A stretch of 64,000 bases of DNA from Butyricicoccus porcorum (GCF_002157465.1 NZ_NHOC01000001.1:124001-188000); one strand, 5' to 3'. Numbered from the stretch's first letter, positions 42,278-52,115 are shown. Translations and numbers: made by a program. Notes: a model not told the origin generated them from the letters alone.

Positions 42278-42934
42278 ATGTTTACCGGAATTGTCGAAGA
42301 AGTCGGTGAAATCACCGGCCTGCGCCAGTCGGCAACCAGCACTGTGCTCGGCGTGCGTGCCAAAACCGTGCTCGGCGGCACCCAGCTGGGCGATTCCATC
42401 GCAGTCAACGGTGTATGCCTGACTGTCGTGCGGCTGACTGCCGACGGCTTTGAAGGTGATGTCATGCCGGAGACCATGCGCCGCACCAATCTCGGCGCAC
42501 TGCGTCCCAAATCGCGCGTCAATCTGGAGCGCGCCATGGCAGCGGATGGGCGCTTCGGCGGGCACATCGTCGCCGGACATGTCGACGGCACCGGCACAAT
42601 TACCGATCTGTCGCCGGAGGGCAATGCGGTCTGGGTTACCGTCGCTGCCGCACCGAATATCCTGCGCTATATCGTTGAAAAGGGTTCGATTACCATTGAC
42701 GGCATCAGCCTGACGGTTGCTTATGTCGACAACACCTGTTTCAAGGTCTCTATCATCCCGCATACGGGACAGGAAACCACACTGCTCACCCGCAAGCCCG
42801 GCTATGTCGTCAATCTGGAATGTGACATTGTCGGCAAATATATTGAAAAGCTCATGCAGCCCGCACCGGCGGCGGAGGAAGCGCCGTCCGGCGGCATCAC
42901 GGTGGATTTTCTCGCCGGAAACGGGTTTCTATAA
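42278..42934 (+). CDS. ribE: Riboflavin synthase, alpha subunit
   Basis: Dismutates two 6,7-dimethyl-8-ribityllumazine molecules to riboflavin. 218 residues with two similar barrel halves: [15 protein letters not shown] starts the first, and [20 protein letters not shown] the substrate-binding part; [18 protein letters not shown] is in the second. ATG at 42278 is 4 bp after ribD; the frame upstream overlaps ribD. It is followed 17 bp later by ribBA. Confidence 0.96.
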   Translation: MFTGIVEEVGEITGLRQSATSTVLGVRAKTVLGGTQLGDSIAVNGVCLTVVRLTADGFEGDVMPETMRRTNLGALRPKSRVNLERAMAADGRFGGHIVAGHVDGTGTITDLSPEGNAVWVTVAAAPNILRYIVEKGSITIDGISLTVAYVDNTCFKVSIIPHTGQETTLLTRKPGYVVNLECDIVGKYIEKLMQPAPAAEEAPSGGITVDFLAGNGFL

Positions 42935-42951
42935 CAGAGGAGGACACACAC

Positions 42952-44160
42952 ATGGCTGATTTTGCAACCATTGAACAGGCACTGGATGCGCTCCGTGCCG
43001 GAAAGAATATTCTGGTCATCGATGACCCCGACCGTGAAAACGAAGGCGATATTGTCTGCGCCGCACAGTTCGCAACCACGGAAAATGTCAATTTCATGGC
43101 AACGCATGCCAAGGGCCTGATCTGCATGCCGATGAGCGGCGATTACTGCGACAAGCTCGGCCTGCCGCAGATGGTCGAGAAAAATACAGACAACCATGAA
43201 ACCGCATTTACGGTTTCCATCGACCATGTCAAGACAACCACCGGTATCTCCGCCGTGGAGCGCTCGCTGACCGCAATGATGACCGTCAATCCGGAGGCAA
43301 AGCCGACCGACTTCCGCCGTCCGGGACATATGTTCCCGCTGCGCGCGCGGGAAGGCGGTGTCCTGATCCGTTCAGGCCACACCGAAGCAACGGTTGATCT
43401 GTGCCGTCTGGCAGGTCTGGCACCGGTTGGCCTGTGCTGTGAGATTATGCGCGAAGACGGCACCATGATGCGCACCACTGAACTCATCCAGTTTGCGAAA
43501 AAGCACGACCTGGTCATGATTTCCATCGCTGACCTGATCGCCTATCGCATGCGCGACAAGGAAGAATCTCTGGTTGAGGAAGTTGCCTGCGCCGATATGC
43601 CGACCAAATACGGACATTTTAAGATTCACGGCTTTGTCAATAAGCTGTCCGGTGAGCACCATGTCGCCCTGACCATGGGTGATATCGCAAATGGTGAGCC
43701 GGTGCTCTGCCGTGTACACTCTGAGTGCCTGACCGGTGATACCTTCGGTTCGGCGCGCTGTGACTGCGGCGAACAGCTGGCCGCAGCACTCAAGGCCATC
43801 AACAAAGAAGGCCGCGGCCTGCTGCTGTATCTGCGTCAGGAAGGACGCGGCATCGGCCTGATTAACAAGCTGCGTGCCTATGAGCTTCAGGAGCAGGGCT
43901 ACGACACCGTAGACGCGAACATCAAGCTCGGTTTCCCGGCGGATATGCGCGAATACGGCATGGGTGCACAGATGCTGGTTGCCCTCGGCGTACAGAAGCT
44001 GCGTCTGATGACCAACAACCCGACCAAGATCCACGGTCTGTCCGGCTACGGTCTGGAAATTGTAGAGCGTGTCCCGATTCAGATCGCTGCCAATCCGGTC
44101 GATGCGTTCTATCTCAAGACCAAGCAGGAGCGCATGGATCACATGACAGAATACAAGTAA
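42952..44160 (+). CDS. ribBA: Bifunctional DHBP synthase / GTP cyclohydrolase II
   Basis: Makes both precursors of riboflavin: 3,4-dihydroxy-2-butanone 4-phosphate from ribulose 5-phosphate (N-terminal half) and the pyrimidine from GTP (C-terminal half). 402 residues. The N-half has [38 protein letters not shown] and [13 protein letters not shown]. The C-half has [20 protein letters not shown] with the zinc cysteines, [20 protein letters not shown] and [25 protein letters not shown] precedes the ATG. Confidence 0.97.
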   Translation: MADFATIEQALDALRAGKNILVIDDPDRENEGDIVCAAQFATTENVNFMATHAKGLICMPMSGDYCDKLGLPQMVEKNTDNHETAFTVSIDHVKTTTGISAVERSLTAMMTVNPEAKPTDFRRPGHMFPLRAREGGVLIRSGHTEATVDLCRLAGLAPVGLCCEIMREDGTMMRTTELIQFAKKHDLVMISIADLIAYRMRDKEESLVEEVACADMPTKYGHFKIHGFVNKLSGEHHVALTMGDIANGEPVLCRVHSECLTGDTFGSARCDCGEQLAAALKAINKEGRGLLLYLRQEGRGIGLINKLRAYELQEQGYDTVDANIKLGFPADMREYGMGAQMLVALGVQKLRLMTNNPTKIHGLSGYGLEIVERVPIQIAANPVDAFYLKTKQERMDHMTEYK

Positions 44161-44195
44161 CTTCAGGTTTACAGGATACAGGAGGAAAAACTACT

Positions 44196-44657
44196 ATGAA
44201 GCTGTTAGAAGGAAATGTAATCGGCACCGGCCTCAAGGTCGGCATTGTTGCGGCACGTTTTAATGAGTTCATCGTCGGCAAGCTGGTTTCCGGCGCACAG
44301 GACGCACTGGTACGCCATGGCGTCGACACCGACGACATCGAGATCGCATGGGTTCCGGGCGCATTTGAAATCCCGCTGATCGCACAGAAGATGGCACAGT
44401 CCGGCAAATATGACATGGTTCTGTGCCTCGGCGCTGTCATCCGCGGCTCCACGTCCCACTATGATCTCGTCTGCAACGAGTGCGCCAAGGGCGTAGCACA
44501 GGTTTCCCTCGCATCCGGCATTCCGGTTCTGTTCGGCGTCGTCACCACCGACACCATCGAGCAGGCTATCGAGCGCGCAGGCACCAAGGCGGGCAACAAG
44601 GGTTATGACGTCGCCTGCTCCGGCATCGAGATGGCAAATCTCATCAAGGGTCTGTAA
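44196..44657 (+). CDS. ribH: 6,7-dimethyl-8-ribityllumazine synthase
   Basis: Joins the pyrimidine and the four-carbon unit to lumazine; forms hollow capsids in many bacteria. 153 residues, normal length. [52 protein letters not shown] and [20 protein letters not shown] are the known active-site blocks, with the catalytic His in TSHYD. GGAGGAA ahead of the ATG. Last gene of the operon; a terminator follows at 44693. Confidence 0.97.
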   Translation: MKLLEGNVIGTGLKVGIVAARFNEFIVGKLVSGAQDALVRHGVDTDDIEIAWVPGAFEIPLIAQKMAQSGKYDMVLCLGAVIRGSTSHYDLVCNECAKGVAQVSLASGIPVLFGVVTTDTIEQAIERAGTKAGNKGYDVACSGIEMANLIKGL

Positions 44658-44692
44658 GGTTCCATTATTCCATACCATTCCAAATACAGCGA

Positions 44693-44728
44693 AAAGGCAC
44701 CTCAGCCGGTCTGAGGTGCCTTTTCCCA
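44693..44728 (+). terminator. Terminator of the rib operon
   Basis: AAAAGGCACCTCAG / CTGAGGTGCCTTTT stem, with T tracts on both sides. Confidence 0.9.
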
Positions 44729-44757
44729 TTTTCCAAGTAAAAACCCGTGCGAACCAG

Positions 44758-44793
44758 AAGCCCCGCCGCAGAATCCGTCTGCGGCGGGGCTTG
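44758..44793 (-). terminator. Probable terminator of the EF-G-like gene
   Basis: AAGCCCCGCCGCAG / CTGCGGCGGGGCTT, a very stable stem 18 bases after the EF-G-like stop. The T tract after it is weak, but the AAAAGGCACC hairpin next to it could add to termination on the minus strand. Confidence 0.6.
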
Positions 44794-44810
44794 CTCTGTC
44801 TGTATGTTTT

Positions 44811-46871
44811 TTATGCGTCTGCCTGCGCAGCGGCAATAACCTTCTCCTGAACCGCCGGAGGTGCGTCCTCGTAGCGCTCAAACTGGGAGACAAACGAGCC
44901 TCTGCCCTGCGTCATGGAACGCAGCGTAATCGCGTAATCGCTGATTTCCGCCATCGGCACTTCTGCGACAATTTCCTGACCGTCATCGGTCGGGTTCATG
45001 CCCATGATGCGGCCGCGGCGCTTGTTGATATCGCCAATAACATCGCCCATGTAGGAATCCGGGATGTAAACCTTCATCGAGCAGATCGGCTCCATGATAA
45101 CCGGGTTTGCCTGCGGGATGCCTGCCTTATAGGCCAGCTTTGCCGCCATCTTAAACGAAAGCTCGTTGGAATCGACGTCATGATACGAACCGTCGAGCAG
45201 GTCTGCCTTCAGGCCGACCATCGGGTAACCGGCGAGAACGCCGTGCTCCATGGCTTCACGGATGCCCTTTTCCACGGCCGGATGGAAGTTCTTCGGGACG
45301 GAACCGCCGAAGATATGCTCTTCAAACAGGAAATCGCCGTCCGGATACGGGGAGAACTCCATCTTGACATGTCCATACTGACCATGGCCGCCGGACTGTT
45401 TCTTATGTTTGCCTTCGACGGTGACCTTCTTGCGAATCTTCTCGCGGTACGGCACGATCGGTGCGGACAGCACTGCCTCCGCGCCGAAGCGGCTCTTGAG
45501 CTTGGAGCAGATGACATCCAGATGGATATCGCCCGAACCGCTCAGGATGCTCTGATGGGTTTCCTTATTGACGGTAAACGTAAAGGTCGGGTCTTCATCC
45601 GCCAGTCTGGCCAGACCTGCGGCAATTTTTTCCTCGCCGCCCTTGGTCTTCGGCGAAATGGCCTGCGAATAGCATGCCGGAGCAAACGGAATGCCGTCCA
45701 GATTGACCGCGCGGACGCTCATGGAGAGCGTATCGCCCGTCTTGGTGGTTGCGAGCTTGGAAACCGCGCCGATATCGCCGCAGGTGATTTCCTTGACCTC
45801 TGTGCTCTTCTTGCCGCAGATGGAATAGATATGACCGATTTTCTCGATGCCGTCCATGCGGTGGTTGAGCAGGGTCATATCCTGCTTGACCGAGCCGGCA
45901 ACGACCTTGAAATAACTGAAGCGGCCATACTGATCCGCAGTGGTCTTAAATACAAAGGCACACGGCGTGCCGTTCGGATTGCAGGCAATCTCTACCAGAT
46001 CGTCGCCCTCCTCGCAGACCTCAACGGCGCCCTGGTCAGGCGACGGCATATAATCACAGATGCCCTTGAGCAGTGCAATCGTACCGATGCCAGTGGCAAC
46101 GGTGCCGCAGAAGGTCGGAATGATAACGCGCTCCAGCACGCCCTGACGCAGGCCTGCAATCAGCTCTTCGTCAGAGAATTCCTCGCCTGCGAAATAGCGC
46201 TCCATCAGATCCTCGGACAGTTCTGCAACGTTCTCGCACAGCGCGGCGCGGTGCTGGTCAACGCGCTCAACCATGTTCTCCGGAATCGGAATTTCAACGC
46301 GCTCATTGCCTTCCATGCGGTATGCCTTGCGGACAACGCAGTCGACAACGCCGACGGTCTCGCGGTTGCCCTCAAAAATCGGTACAACGATCGGGCAGAC
46401 ACTCGGGCCGAACGCCTTTTGCAGCTTGTGCAGCGAGGTATAATAATCGGAATGCTCCTCATCAATCTTGGAAATGTAGAACATGCACGGCTTGCCCGCG
46501 TCCGCCAGACGCTTCCATGCCTTTTCCGTTCCGACGCTCGGACCGGATTTGCCCGGGACAACAATCAGACCGGATTCACACACGCGCAGTGCGCTCAGCA
46601 CCTCGCCCTCGAAATCGAAGAAGCCCGGGGTGTCCAGCATGTTGATCTTACAGCCGCCATATTCAACCGGCGCAACGGTGGTGGAAATCGAGAATTTTCT
46701 GCGGATCTCCTCCGGATCGTAATCACAAACAGTGTTTCCGTCTGCAATCTTTCCCATGCGATCGGTTGCCTTCGTCATATAAAGCATGCTCTCAATCAGA
46801 GAGGTCTTGCCATCTCCACCATGCCCCATCACGCAGACATTGCGGATTTTATCTACAGAATATACGTTCAA
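44811..46871 (-). CDS. EF-G-like translational GTPase with altered G motifs
   Basis: A 686-residue protein with the five-domain EF-G layout: GTPase domain (1-280), domain II, then domains III-V (HGQYGHVKMEFSP, ending with RRGRIMGMNPTDDGQEIVAEV). It is a divergent paralogue, not the main EF-G: the P-loop is GHGGDGKTS (16-24) in place of GHIDAGKTT, the switch II motif is DTPGFFDF (80-87) with Phe where EF-G has the catalytic His, and the G4 motif is SKID. Domain IV is shorter at the tip. The TTG start at 46871 is fixed by the promoter at 46929-46957 and an AAGGAG site. Role unknown; ribosome rescue or another GTP-dependent job is possible. Confidence 0.85.
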   Translation of the reverse strand: MNVYSVDKIRNVCVMGHGGDGKTSLIESMLYMTKATDRMGKIADGNTVCDYDPEEIRRKFSISTTVAPVEYGGCKINMLDTPGFFDFEGEVLSALRVCESGLIVVPGKSGPSVGTEKAWKRLADAGKPCMFYISKIDEEHSDYYTSLHKLQKAFGPSVCPIVVPIFEGNRETVGVVDCVVRKAYRMEGNERVEIPIPENMVERVDQHRAALCENVAELSEDLMERYFAGEEFSDEELIAGLRQGVLERVIIPTFCGTVATGIGTIALLKGICDYMPSPDQGAVEVCEEGDDLVEIACNPNGTPCAFVFKTTADQYGRFSYFKVVAGSVKQDMTLLNHRMDGIEKIGHIYSICGKKSTEVKEITCGDIGAVSKLATTKTGDTLSMSVRAVNLDGIPFAPACYSQAISPKTKGGEEKIAAGLARLADEDPTFTFTVNKETHQSILSGSGDIHLDVICSKLKSRFGAEAVLSAPIVPYREKIRKKVTVEGKHKKQSGGHGQYGHVKMEFSPYPDGDFLFEEHIFGGSVPKNFHPAVEKGIREAMEHGVLAGYPMVGLKADLLDGSYHDVDSNELSFKMAAKLAYKAGIPQANPVIMEPICSMKVYIPDSYMGDVIGDINKRRGRIMGMNPTDDGQEIVAEVPMAEISDYAITLRSMTQGRGSFVSQFERYEDAPPAVQEKVIAAAQADA

Positions 46872-46928
46872 CGATTCCACTCTCCTTACAAGGGTTTTCC
46901 AGCGGTCATCCGACCGCCTCTGTTCGTA

Positions 46929-46957
46929 ATTATATACTATTTTATCCGCTATTGCAA
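46929..46957 (-). promoter_or_regulatory. Sigma-A promoter of the EF-G-like gene
   Basis: Minus strand: TTGCAA, 17 nt, TATAAT. It lies inside the upstream extension of the reading frame and so rules out starts before 46922. Confidence 0.8.
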
Positions 46958-47103
46958 ACAAAAAATTGTGAAATCTTTCTAAGCGTGCCGCTGAGCATGG
47001 GATATTTTGCCCAGTTTATGTGCGTATTTTCTGCATTTTTCTCACATTGTTTCTCTTTATATCATATATTTGTGCTTTTTTTGCACATTTCTATCAAAAA
47101 CGG

Positions 47104-47146
47104 CAAAAAAACAGGGAGCGGAGATTCCTGCCGGAATTCCGCTCCT
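47104..47146 (-). terminator. Terminator of the acidic repeat/pseudo-ATPase gene
   Basis: Minus strand GGAGCGGAA / TCCGCTCC hairpin followed by CTGTTTTTTTG. Confidence 0.8.
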
Positions 47147-47156
47147 TGTGTCGTTT

Positions 47157-50100
47157 TCAGTCGCGCCCGACGCCGCTTTCCAGGAAGAAAATGGGCACAA
47201 AGCACAAAATCGTATACAGCAGCACGCGAATCGGACGCGCATCAGTCGGAACAAAGACATAGCACAGATACGCCATCAGCAGCATGCAGATGAGCGCCGC
47301 GCCGATGCCGATGACTGCGCCGACAGCCGACAGCCGGTTCTGTCCCTGCGCGGTCGAAACGCAGTCGGCAAACGGTACCAGACCGTCGCGCAGCATGATG
47401 CCGCACAGCGTGCCGCCCGCCACATAGCGCGGGCTGCGCAGCGCACGGTCGGTCTCCAGCTCCGGCAGCAGGACTGTGCCCTCATGCAGACCATACAGTC
47501 GTTCCACCAGCTGCGGCGTAACCTGATGGTTGCGCGTATGCAGCAGAATGCGGATATGGCGTTCGGTCAGCACCTGCATGGCATTGAACAGCACCGCCGG
47601 AACCTGATAGTCCACAGCCAGCACTGCGGCGACCTCGCCCTCCACGGCGAGAACCAGACCATTTTCCGGCACCTCGCCCGCCAGAATGCCGCGCTCCGCC
47701 ATAAAGTCCACGCCGCCGAGCAGGATCTCCAGACCGCCGATCTGGCCGCTGATCCCGCCGCCGGTATAGCGCACGACATGGTGTGCCACGAGCGGTGCGC
47801 CATAGCGGGCGCGCACCTCCTCTGCGAGCATATGCCCGAGGGAGGAATCGCCTGCAAGCGCTGCCGCATACGCCAGTGCAGTCGCGTCATTCAGCTGGCT
47901 GCGCAGCTCCAGCCGCTCCAGTGCGACTGAGCCCGCCGGGAACAGGTCATCATCTGTCAGCACGACCGCCTCCGCAGCGGACAGTGCCGACGCACCGCGC
48001 ATCCCATCCAGTGCCGTGCCGCCCTTCATCATATGGCGTGCCGCATTGCAGCGCCCCATCGACACCGCCGACAGCAGCGCGACCTGGCATGCACCGGTCA
48101 TCGTCGCCGCCAGCACATAGATCAGGCGTCCGGCATCTCCGGTGGACACACAGACAATTCCGGACAGCACAATCGATATCACAACTGCCAGAACCATCAG
48201 AATGCTCTCCAGCTGCCTGCCGCGGTCAGGCTGCACGGTTTGTCGGACAAACGGCGCCGTATCCGCCATCCGCGTTTTGACAATGTGCTTCAGGTCTCCA
48301 TCCCGGCAGTAAATGCCGACCGGCTGCGGGGTACTTACCGCGACCTTATAGACATAATGCCGTGTGCGCGCATCGGACACACGCGCGCGCATCTGGGCAA
48401 ACAGTGCCAGCATGGCCGCACAGGTATACGGCATTTCCTCTCCATCCCAGATCAGGCGGACAATACAGTGTACCAAATTGAGCACCAGTGCCAAATCCAC
48501 CAGTGTGGAAAAATTCGGGCTGAGATGTACGACAGACAATATGCCGTCTTTGATGACGTCAAACGCCGCCACCATGGCAACCAGCTGCAATACAATAAGC
48601 GAAATCAGCACCACTCTGGGGCTGTCCACATAATCCATCGAAGCGGGCAGCGGCAGTGAAAAATCCGCCGCGCAGGAGAGATAAACTGCGATGACGGTGA
48701 GCACAGCCACCACGATGGAGCGTTGTGCCTGTACCCGGGCGCGCTGCTTCCAGCTGCCCGCCGCCTTGCGCAAATCACGTGGTACCTCTTCCTTCGGCCA
48801 AACAGCCCGCTTGTTCGCAGGCTTCCGACTTGCAGACACCTGTGCCGCTTTGCGGCGCACCTGTGGTTCCGGCTGCTCTGCCGGTTCTGCCTGCTCGGGC
48901 ATATCCGGAATTTCCGGCAGAGGCTCCTGTGGCTGCTCCACCGGTTCCGGCTCCGCTGTTTCTTCCGGCTCTGTCCGTTCTTCTTCCCGGTCGGCCGGCT
49001 CCGTTTCCGGTGTACCGTCCGACCCATCGTTAAAAACCGCGCCGCTTCCTTCTTCGCTCTGTTCCTGCTCCAGCAGGGCACGCAGCTCGCCTGCCGCATC
49101 AATGGCAGACGGTTCCGTGTCCTCCGGGGCTTCTTCCTCTTCCGGTTCCTCCTGCTTCGGAGCAGGATGCCGTGCTTCCATATAAGCGCGATGGCGTTCC
49201 ATAATCCATTCGCGCTGTCGCGCAACCTCACGCTGCATAACCGGGCCTTCCCGCCGCAGCTCTTCGAGTGCGGGGGCTGTTTTGCACAGTTCTTCCAGCG
49301 GCAGCCCCAGCCATTCGGGATCAGGCTCCGGCTTCGGGCGTTTTTTCACCTTCGATGCCGGTTTTACAGCAGCCTTTGCTGCGGATGCCGGTTTCTCCGT
49401 TTTTGCTTCTGTATCTGTGGCTTTCGTTTCCAGCTCCGCTTCCGCATCAAACAGCTCCGGCTCATGTGCCTGCGGTTCCCTTTTTCCCCTCACGGGAATA
49501 TCAACATATACGGTGGTTTCCTCTTCCGGGAATTCTTCCAATGAGAGCTTCTGCGGTTTCGATTCAGACGGCTCCGGCGGCATGCCGCCCTCGCGCAGAA
49601 TCTGTTCAAAGCTGGTAATCGGCTCTTCCGGTTCCTGCTCTACGCCGGACAGGAATTCCGCCAGCTCCTCTTCGCTGATAACCGGAATATCCTCCGGCTG
49701 CGGGCGCCGCGGCGGCTCCGGTGTTTCCTCCGTCGCACCGACGGCTTCTTCCTGTGCCATTGCCTCTGCAAAGGCCGCCACACCGGCATCTTCCGGTTCC
49801 TCCTGCGGCTCTTGTTGCGGTTCGTCCTCGATTTCATCCGGTTCCGGCTCGAAATAAACTTCCTCCGGTGCGGTGATGTTCTCCGGCTCCTCTGCTTTCC
49901 AGTTGTCCGGTGCAGCCTCTTCCTCCGGAAGTTCAACCGTCTCGGCATCTTCCGGTTCTGTTTTTGGCGTTTCCGGTTGTTCGTCCGGCTCGGCTTCTTC
50001 AACCGGTTCCGGCTCGACGTCTTCCAGTACCTGCGTTTCCTGTTCGTCTACCGGCTCGAACACCTCGGTCGGTTCTGCATCAGAAGGTTGTTCTTCTGCA

Positions 50101-52115
50101 TCTTCGTCCGCGTCGGTTTCATCGTCTTCGTCGTCCGCGTCATCATCGTCCGCGCCGAACCACTTCGACCAGAAGCCTTTCTTTTCCGGCTTTTCCTCCG
50201 GTTCTTCGTCCGGCTCGGCTTCTTCAACCGGTTCCGGCTCGACGTCTTCCAGCACCTGCGTTTCCTGTTCGTCTACCGGTTCGAACACCTTGGTCGGTTC
50301 CGCATCAGAAGGTTGTTCTTCTGCATCTTCGTCCGCGTCGGTTTCATCGTCTTCGTCGTCCGCGTCATCATCGTCCGCGCCGAACCACTTCGACCAGAAG
50401 CCTTTCTTTTCCGGCTTTTCCTCCGGTTCTTCGTCCGGCTCGGCTTCTTCAACCGGTTCCGGCGCGACGTCTTCCAGCACCTGCGTTGCCTGTTCGTCTA
50501 CCGGCTCGAACACCTCGGTCGGTTCTGCATCAGAAGGTTGTTCTTCTGCATCTTCGTCCGCGTCGGTTTCATCGTCTTCGTCGTCCGCGCCGAACCACTT
50601 CGACCAGAAGCCCTTCTTTTCCGGCTTTTCCTCCGGTTCTTCGTCCGGCTCGGCTTCTTCAACCGGTTCCGGCTCGACGTCTTCCAGTACCTGCGTTTCC
50701 TGTTCGTCTACCGGCTCGAACACCTCGGTCGGTTCTGCATCAGAAGGTTGTTCTTCTGCATCTTCGTCCGCGTCGGTTTCATCGTCTTCGTCGTCCGCGT
50801 CATTATCGTCCGCGCCGAACCACTTCGACCAGAAGCCCTTCTTTTCCGGCTTTTCCTCCGGTTCTGTTTTGGGCGCTTCCGGTTGTTCGTCCGGCTGAGC
50901 TTCTTCAACCGGTTCCGGCTCGACGTCTTCCAGCACCTGCGTTTCCTGTTCGTCTACCGGTTCGAACACCTCGGTCGGTTCTGCATCAGAAGGTTGTTCT
51001 TCTGCATCTTCGTCCGCGTCGGTTTCATCGTCTTCGTCGTCCGCGTCATTATCGTCCGCGCCGAACCACTTCGACCAGAAGCCCTTCTTTTCCGGCTTTT
51101 CCTCCGGTTCTGTTTTGGGCGCTTCCGGTTGTTCGTCCGGCTGAGCTTCTTCAACCGGTTCCGGCTCGACGTCTTCCAGCACCTGCGTTTCCTGTTCGTC
51201 TACCGGTTCGAACACCTCGGTCGGTTCTGCATCAGAAGGTTGTTCTTCTGCATCTTCGTCCGCGTCGGTTTCATCGTCTTCGTCGTCCGCGCCGAACCAC
51301 TTCGACCAGAAGCCCTTCTTTTCCGGCTTTTCCTCCGGTTCTTCGTCCGGCTCGGCTTCTTCAACCGGTTCCGGCTCGACGTCTTCCAGTACCTGCGTGC
51401 GTCCAACCGCAGAGGTAAACAACTCCGCATCGTTTGCTATCGTTTCCGGCATTTCCCAATGCACGGTGGATTCCGCATCGATATGTACCGTCTGTTCCTC
51501 CTCCGGTTCCGTCGTCTCCGATTCATAGGACGGTGCTTCGTCCGGTTCCGTCTGCGATACCGGAGGATTGTCAAACAGACGCGCCATCAAATCCGGCTCC
51601 TCCTCCGGTTCTTCCAGCATTTCCGTGCGCGGGTCAATAAATTCTGTCTGTGTATGTCCTTCCGGTTTGGAAAATACCATATCGACCGGATCCTGTTCAA
51701 TCTGTCCGAGCTGGTTAAACAGCCGGGCAAAAACATCCTCCTGTTCCTCCAGCGGGTCAGGCTGTTCCGGTTCACCCTGCGCATCGGCTGCAAGCTCATT
51801 CTGCTGGTCAATGACATCCTGTGTCTGCTCCGCCGCACGAAACAGGGCAGAAAGGTCTTCTGTTTCCGGCAGCTTCGGCATCTCATCCTCTGTAACAGGG
51901 GCAGCATGTCCGGTTGCTTTTGTCTGTACTGGGGCAGCGGGCTGCGGTTCATCCACACGAATGCCAAAGCGCTGCATCAGCTGTTCCAGTGATTCCTTAT
52001 CCTGTTCCGGCTCAGATGCACCGGCTTCCCGCATGATATCTTCAACATCATACCGGCTGCCGCCGGAAACATCATCCAGTTCCTGTTTTAATTTTTCCAG
52101 ATCCAGATCATCCAT
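47157..52115 (-). CDS. Giant acidic repeat protein with C-terminal P-type-ATPase-like membrane domain lacking catalytic residues
   Basis: 1652 residues. The N-terminal ~1100 are extremely acidic and disordered, with six KKGFWSKWFG motifs inside tandem repeats (about residues 235-715) and many TQVL/TEVF/TVYV motifs. A basic hinge (RRKAAQVSASRKPANKR) leads to the membrane part: a helix pair near 1140-1180, more helices, ACQVALLSAVS (near 1345) where metal P-type ATPases have CPC, ARHMMKGGTALDGM (like ILIKGGEALE), then AEAVVLTDDDLFPAG (near 1383) in place of DKTGTLT, GGGISGQIGGLEILLGG (N-domain-like, near 1462) and two final helices near 1600. Neither a TGE nor a GDGxND motif is seen. So it looks like a non-pumping P1B relative. 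ATG 52115 (GGGGAGG) overlaps the end of rlmB by 8 bp. Function unknown. Confidence 0.75.
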   Translation of the reverse strand: MDDLDLEKLKQELDDVSGGSRYDVEDIMREAGASEPEQDKESLEQLMQRFGIRVDEPQPAAPVQTKATGHAAPVTEDEMPKLPETEDLSALFRAAEQTQDVIDQQNELAADAQGEPEQPDPLEEQEDVFARLFNQLGQIEQDPVDMVFSKPEGHTQTEFIDPRTEMLEEPEEEPDLMARLFDNPPVSQTEPDEAPSYESETTEPEEEQTVHIDAESTVHWEMPETIANDAELFTSAVGRTQVLEDVEPEPVEEAEPDEEPEEKPEKKGFWSKWFGADDEDDETDADEDAEEQPSDAEPTEVFEPVDEQETQVLEDVEPEPVEEAQPDEQPEAPKTEPEEKPEKKGFWSKWFGADDNDADDEDDETDADEDAEEQPSDAEPTEVFEPVDEQETQVLEDVEPEPVEEAQPDEQPEAPKTEPEEKPEKKGFWSKWFGADDNDADDEDDETDADEDAEEQPSDAEPTEVFEPVDEQETQVLEDVEPEPVEEAEPDEEPEEKPEKKGFWSKWFGADDEDDETDADEDAEEQPSDAEPTEVFEPVDEQATQVLEDVAPEPVEEAEPDEEPEEKPEKKGFWSKWFGADDDDADDEDDETDADEDAEEQPSDAEPTKVFEPVDEQETQVLEDVEPEPVEEAEPDEEPEEKPEKKGFWSKWFGADDDDADDEDDETDADEDAEEQPSDAEPTEVFEPVDEQETQVLEDVEPEPVEEAEPDEQPETPKTEPEDAETVELPEEEAAPDNWKAEEPENITAPEEVYFEPEPDEIEDEPQQEPQEEPEDAGVAAFAEAMAQEEAVGATEETPEPPRRPQPEDIPVISEEELAEFLSGVEQEPEEPITSFEQILREGGMPPEPSESKPQKLSLEEFPEEETTVYVDIPVRGKREPQAHEPELFDAEAELETKATDTEAKTEKPASAAKAAVKPASKVKKRPKPEPDPEWLGLPLEELCKTAPALEELRREGPVMQREVARQREWIMERHRAYMEARHPAPKQEEPEEEEAPEDTEPSAIDAAGELRALLEQEQSEEGSGAVFNDGSDGTPETEPADREEERTEPEETAEPEPVEQPQEPLPEIPDMPEQAEPAEQPEPQVRRKAAQVSASRKPANKRAVWPKEEVPRDLRKAAGSWKQRARVQAQRSIVVAVLTVIAVYLSCAADFSLPLPASMDYVDSPRVVLISLIVLQLVAMVAAFDVIKDGILSVVHLSPNFSTLVDLALVLNLVHCIVRLIWDGEEMPYTCAAMLALFAQMRARVSDARTRHYVYKVAVSTPQPVGIYCRDGDLKHIVKTRMADTAPFVRQTVQPDRGRQLESILMVLAVVISIVLSGIVCVSTGDAGRLIYVLAATMTGACQVALLSAVSMGRCNAARHMMKGGTALDGMRGASALSAAEAVVLTDDDLFPAGSVALERLELRSQLNDATALAYAAALAGDSSLGHMLAEEVRARYGAPLVAHHVVRYTGGGISGQIGGLEILLGGVDFMAERGILAGEVPENGLVLAVEGEVAAVLAVDYQVPAVLFNAMQVLTERHIRILLHTRNHQVTPQLVERLYGLHEGTVLLPELETDRALRSPRYVAGGTLCGIMLRDGLVPFADCVSTAQGQNRLSAVGAVIGIGAALICMLLMAYLCYVFVPTDARPIRVLLYTILCFVPIFFLESGVGRD
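49970..51410 (-). repeat. 210-246-bp tandem coding repeats in the acidic protein
   Basis: Seven copies of a unit start near 49995, 50221, 50443, 50655, 50901, 51147 and 51357 (taking TCTTCAACCGGTTCCGG as the mark). Copies are nearly identical in DNA but differ by whole-block presence of DNDADDEDD and APKTEPEE codons, pointing to recent unequal exchange. Repeat number is likely to vary between strains. Confidence 0.9.

Noticed and set aside
46872-46961. Earlier start of the EF-G-like protein
   Set aside because: These codons are the promoter (TTGCAA-17-TATAAT) itself.
49812-51992. 726-codon and 502-codon plus-strand frames
   Set aside because: Mirror images of the acidic repeat gene; the repeats keep several frames open. 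The minus-strand frame has the ribosome site, the membrane domain and coupling to rlmB.
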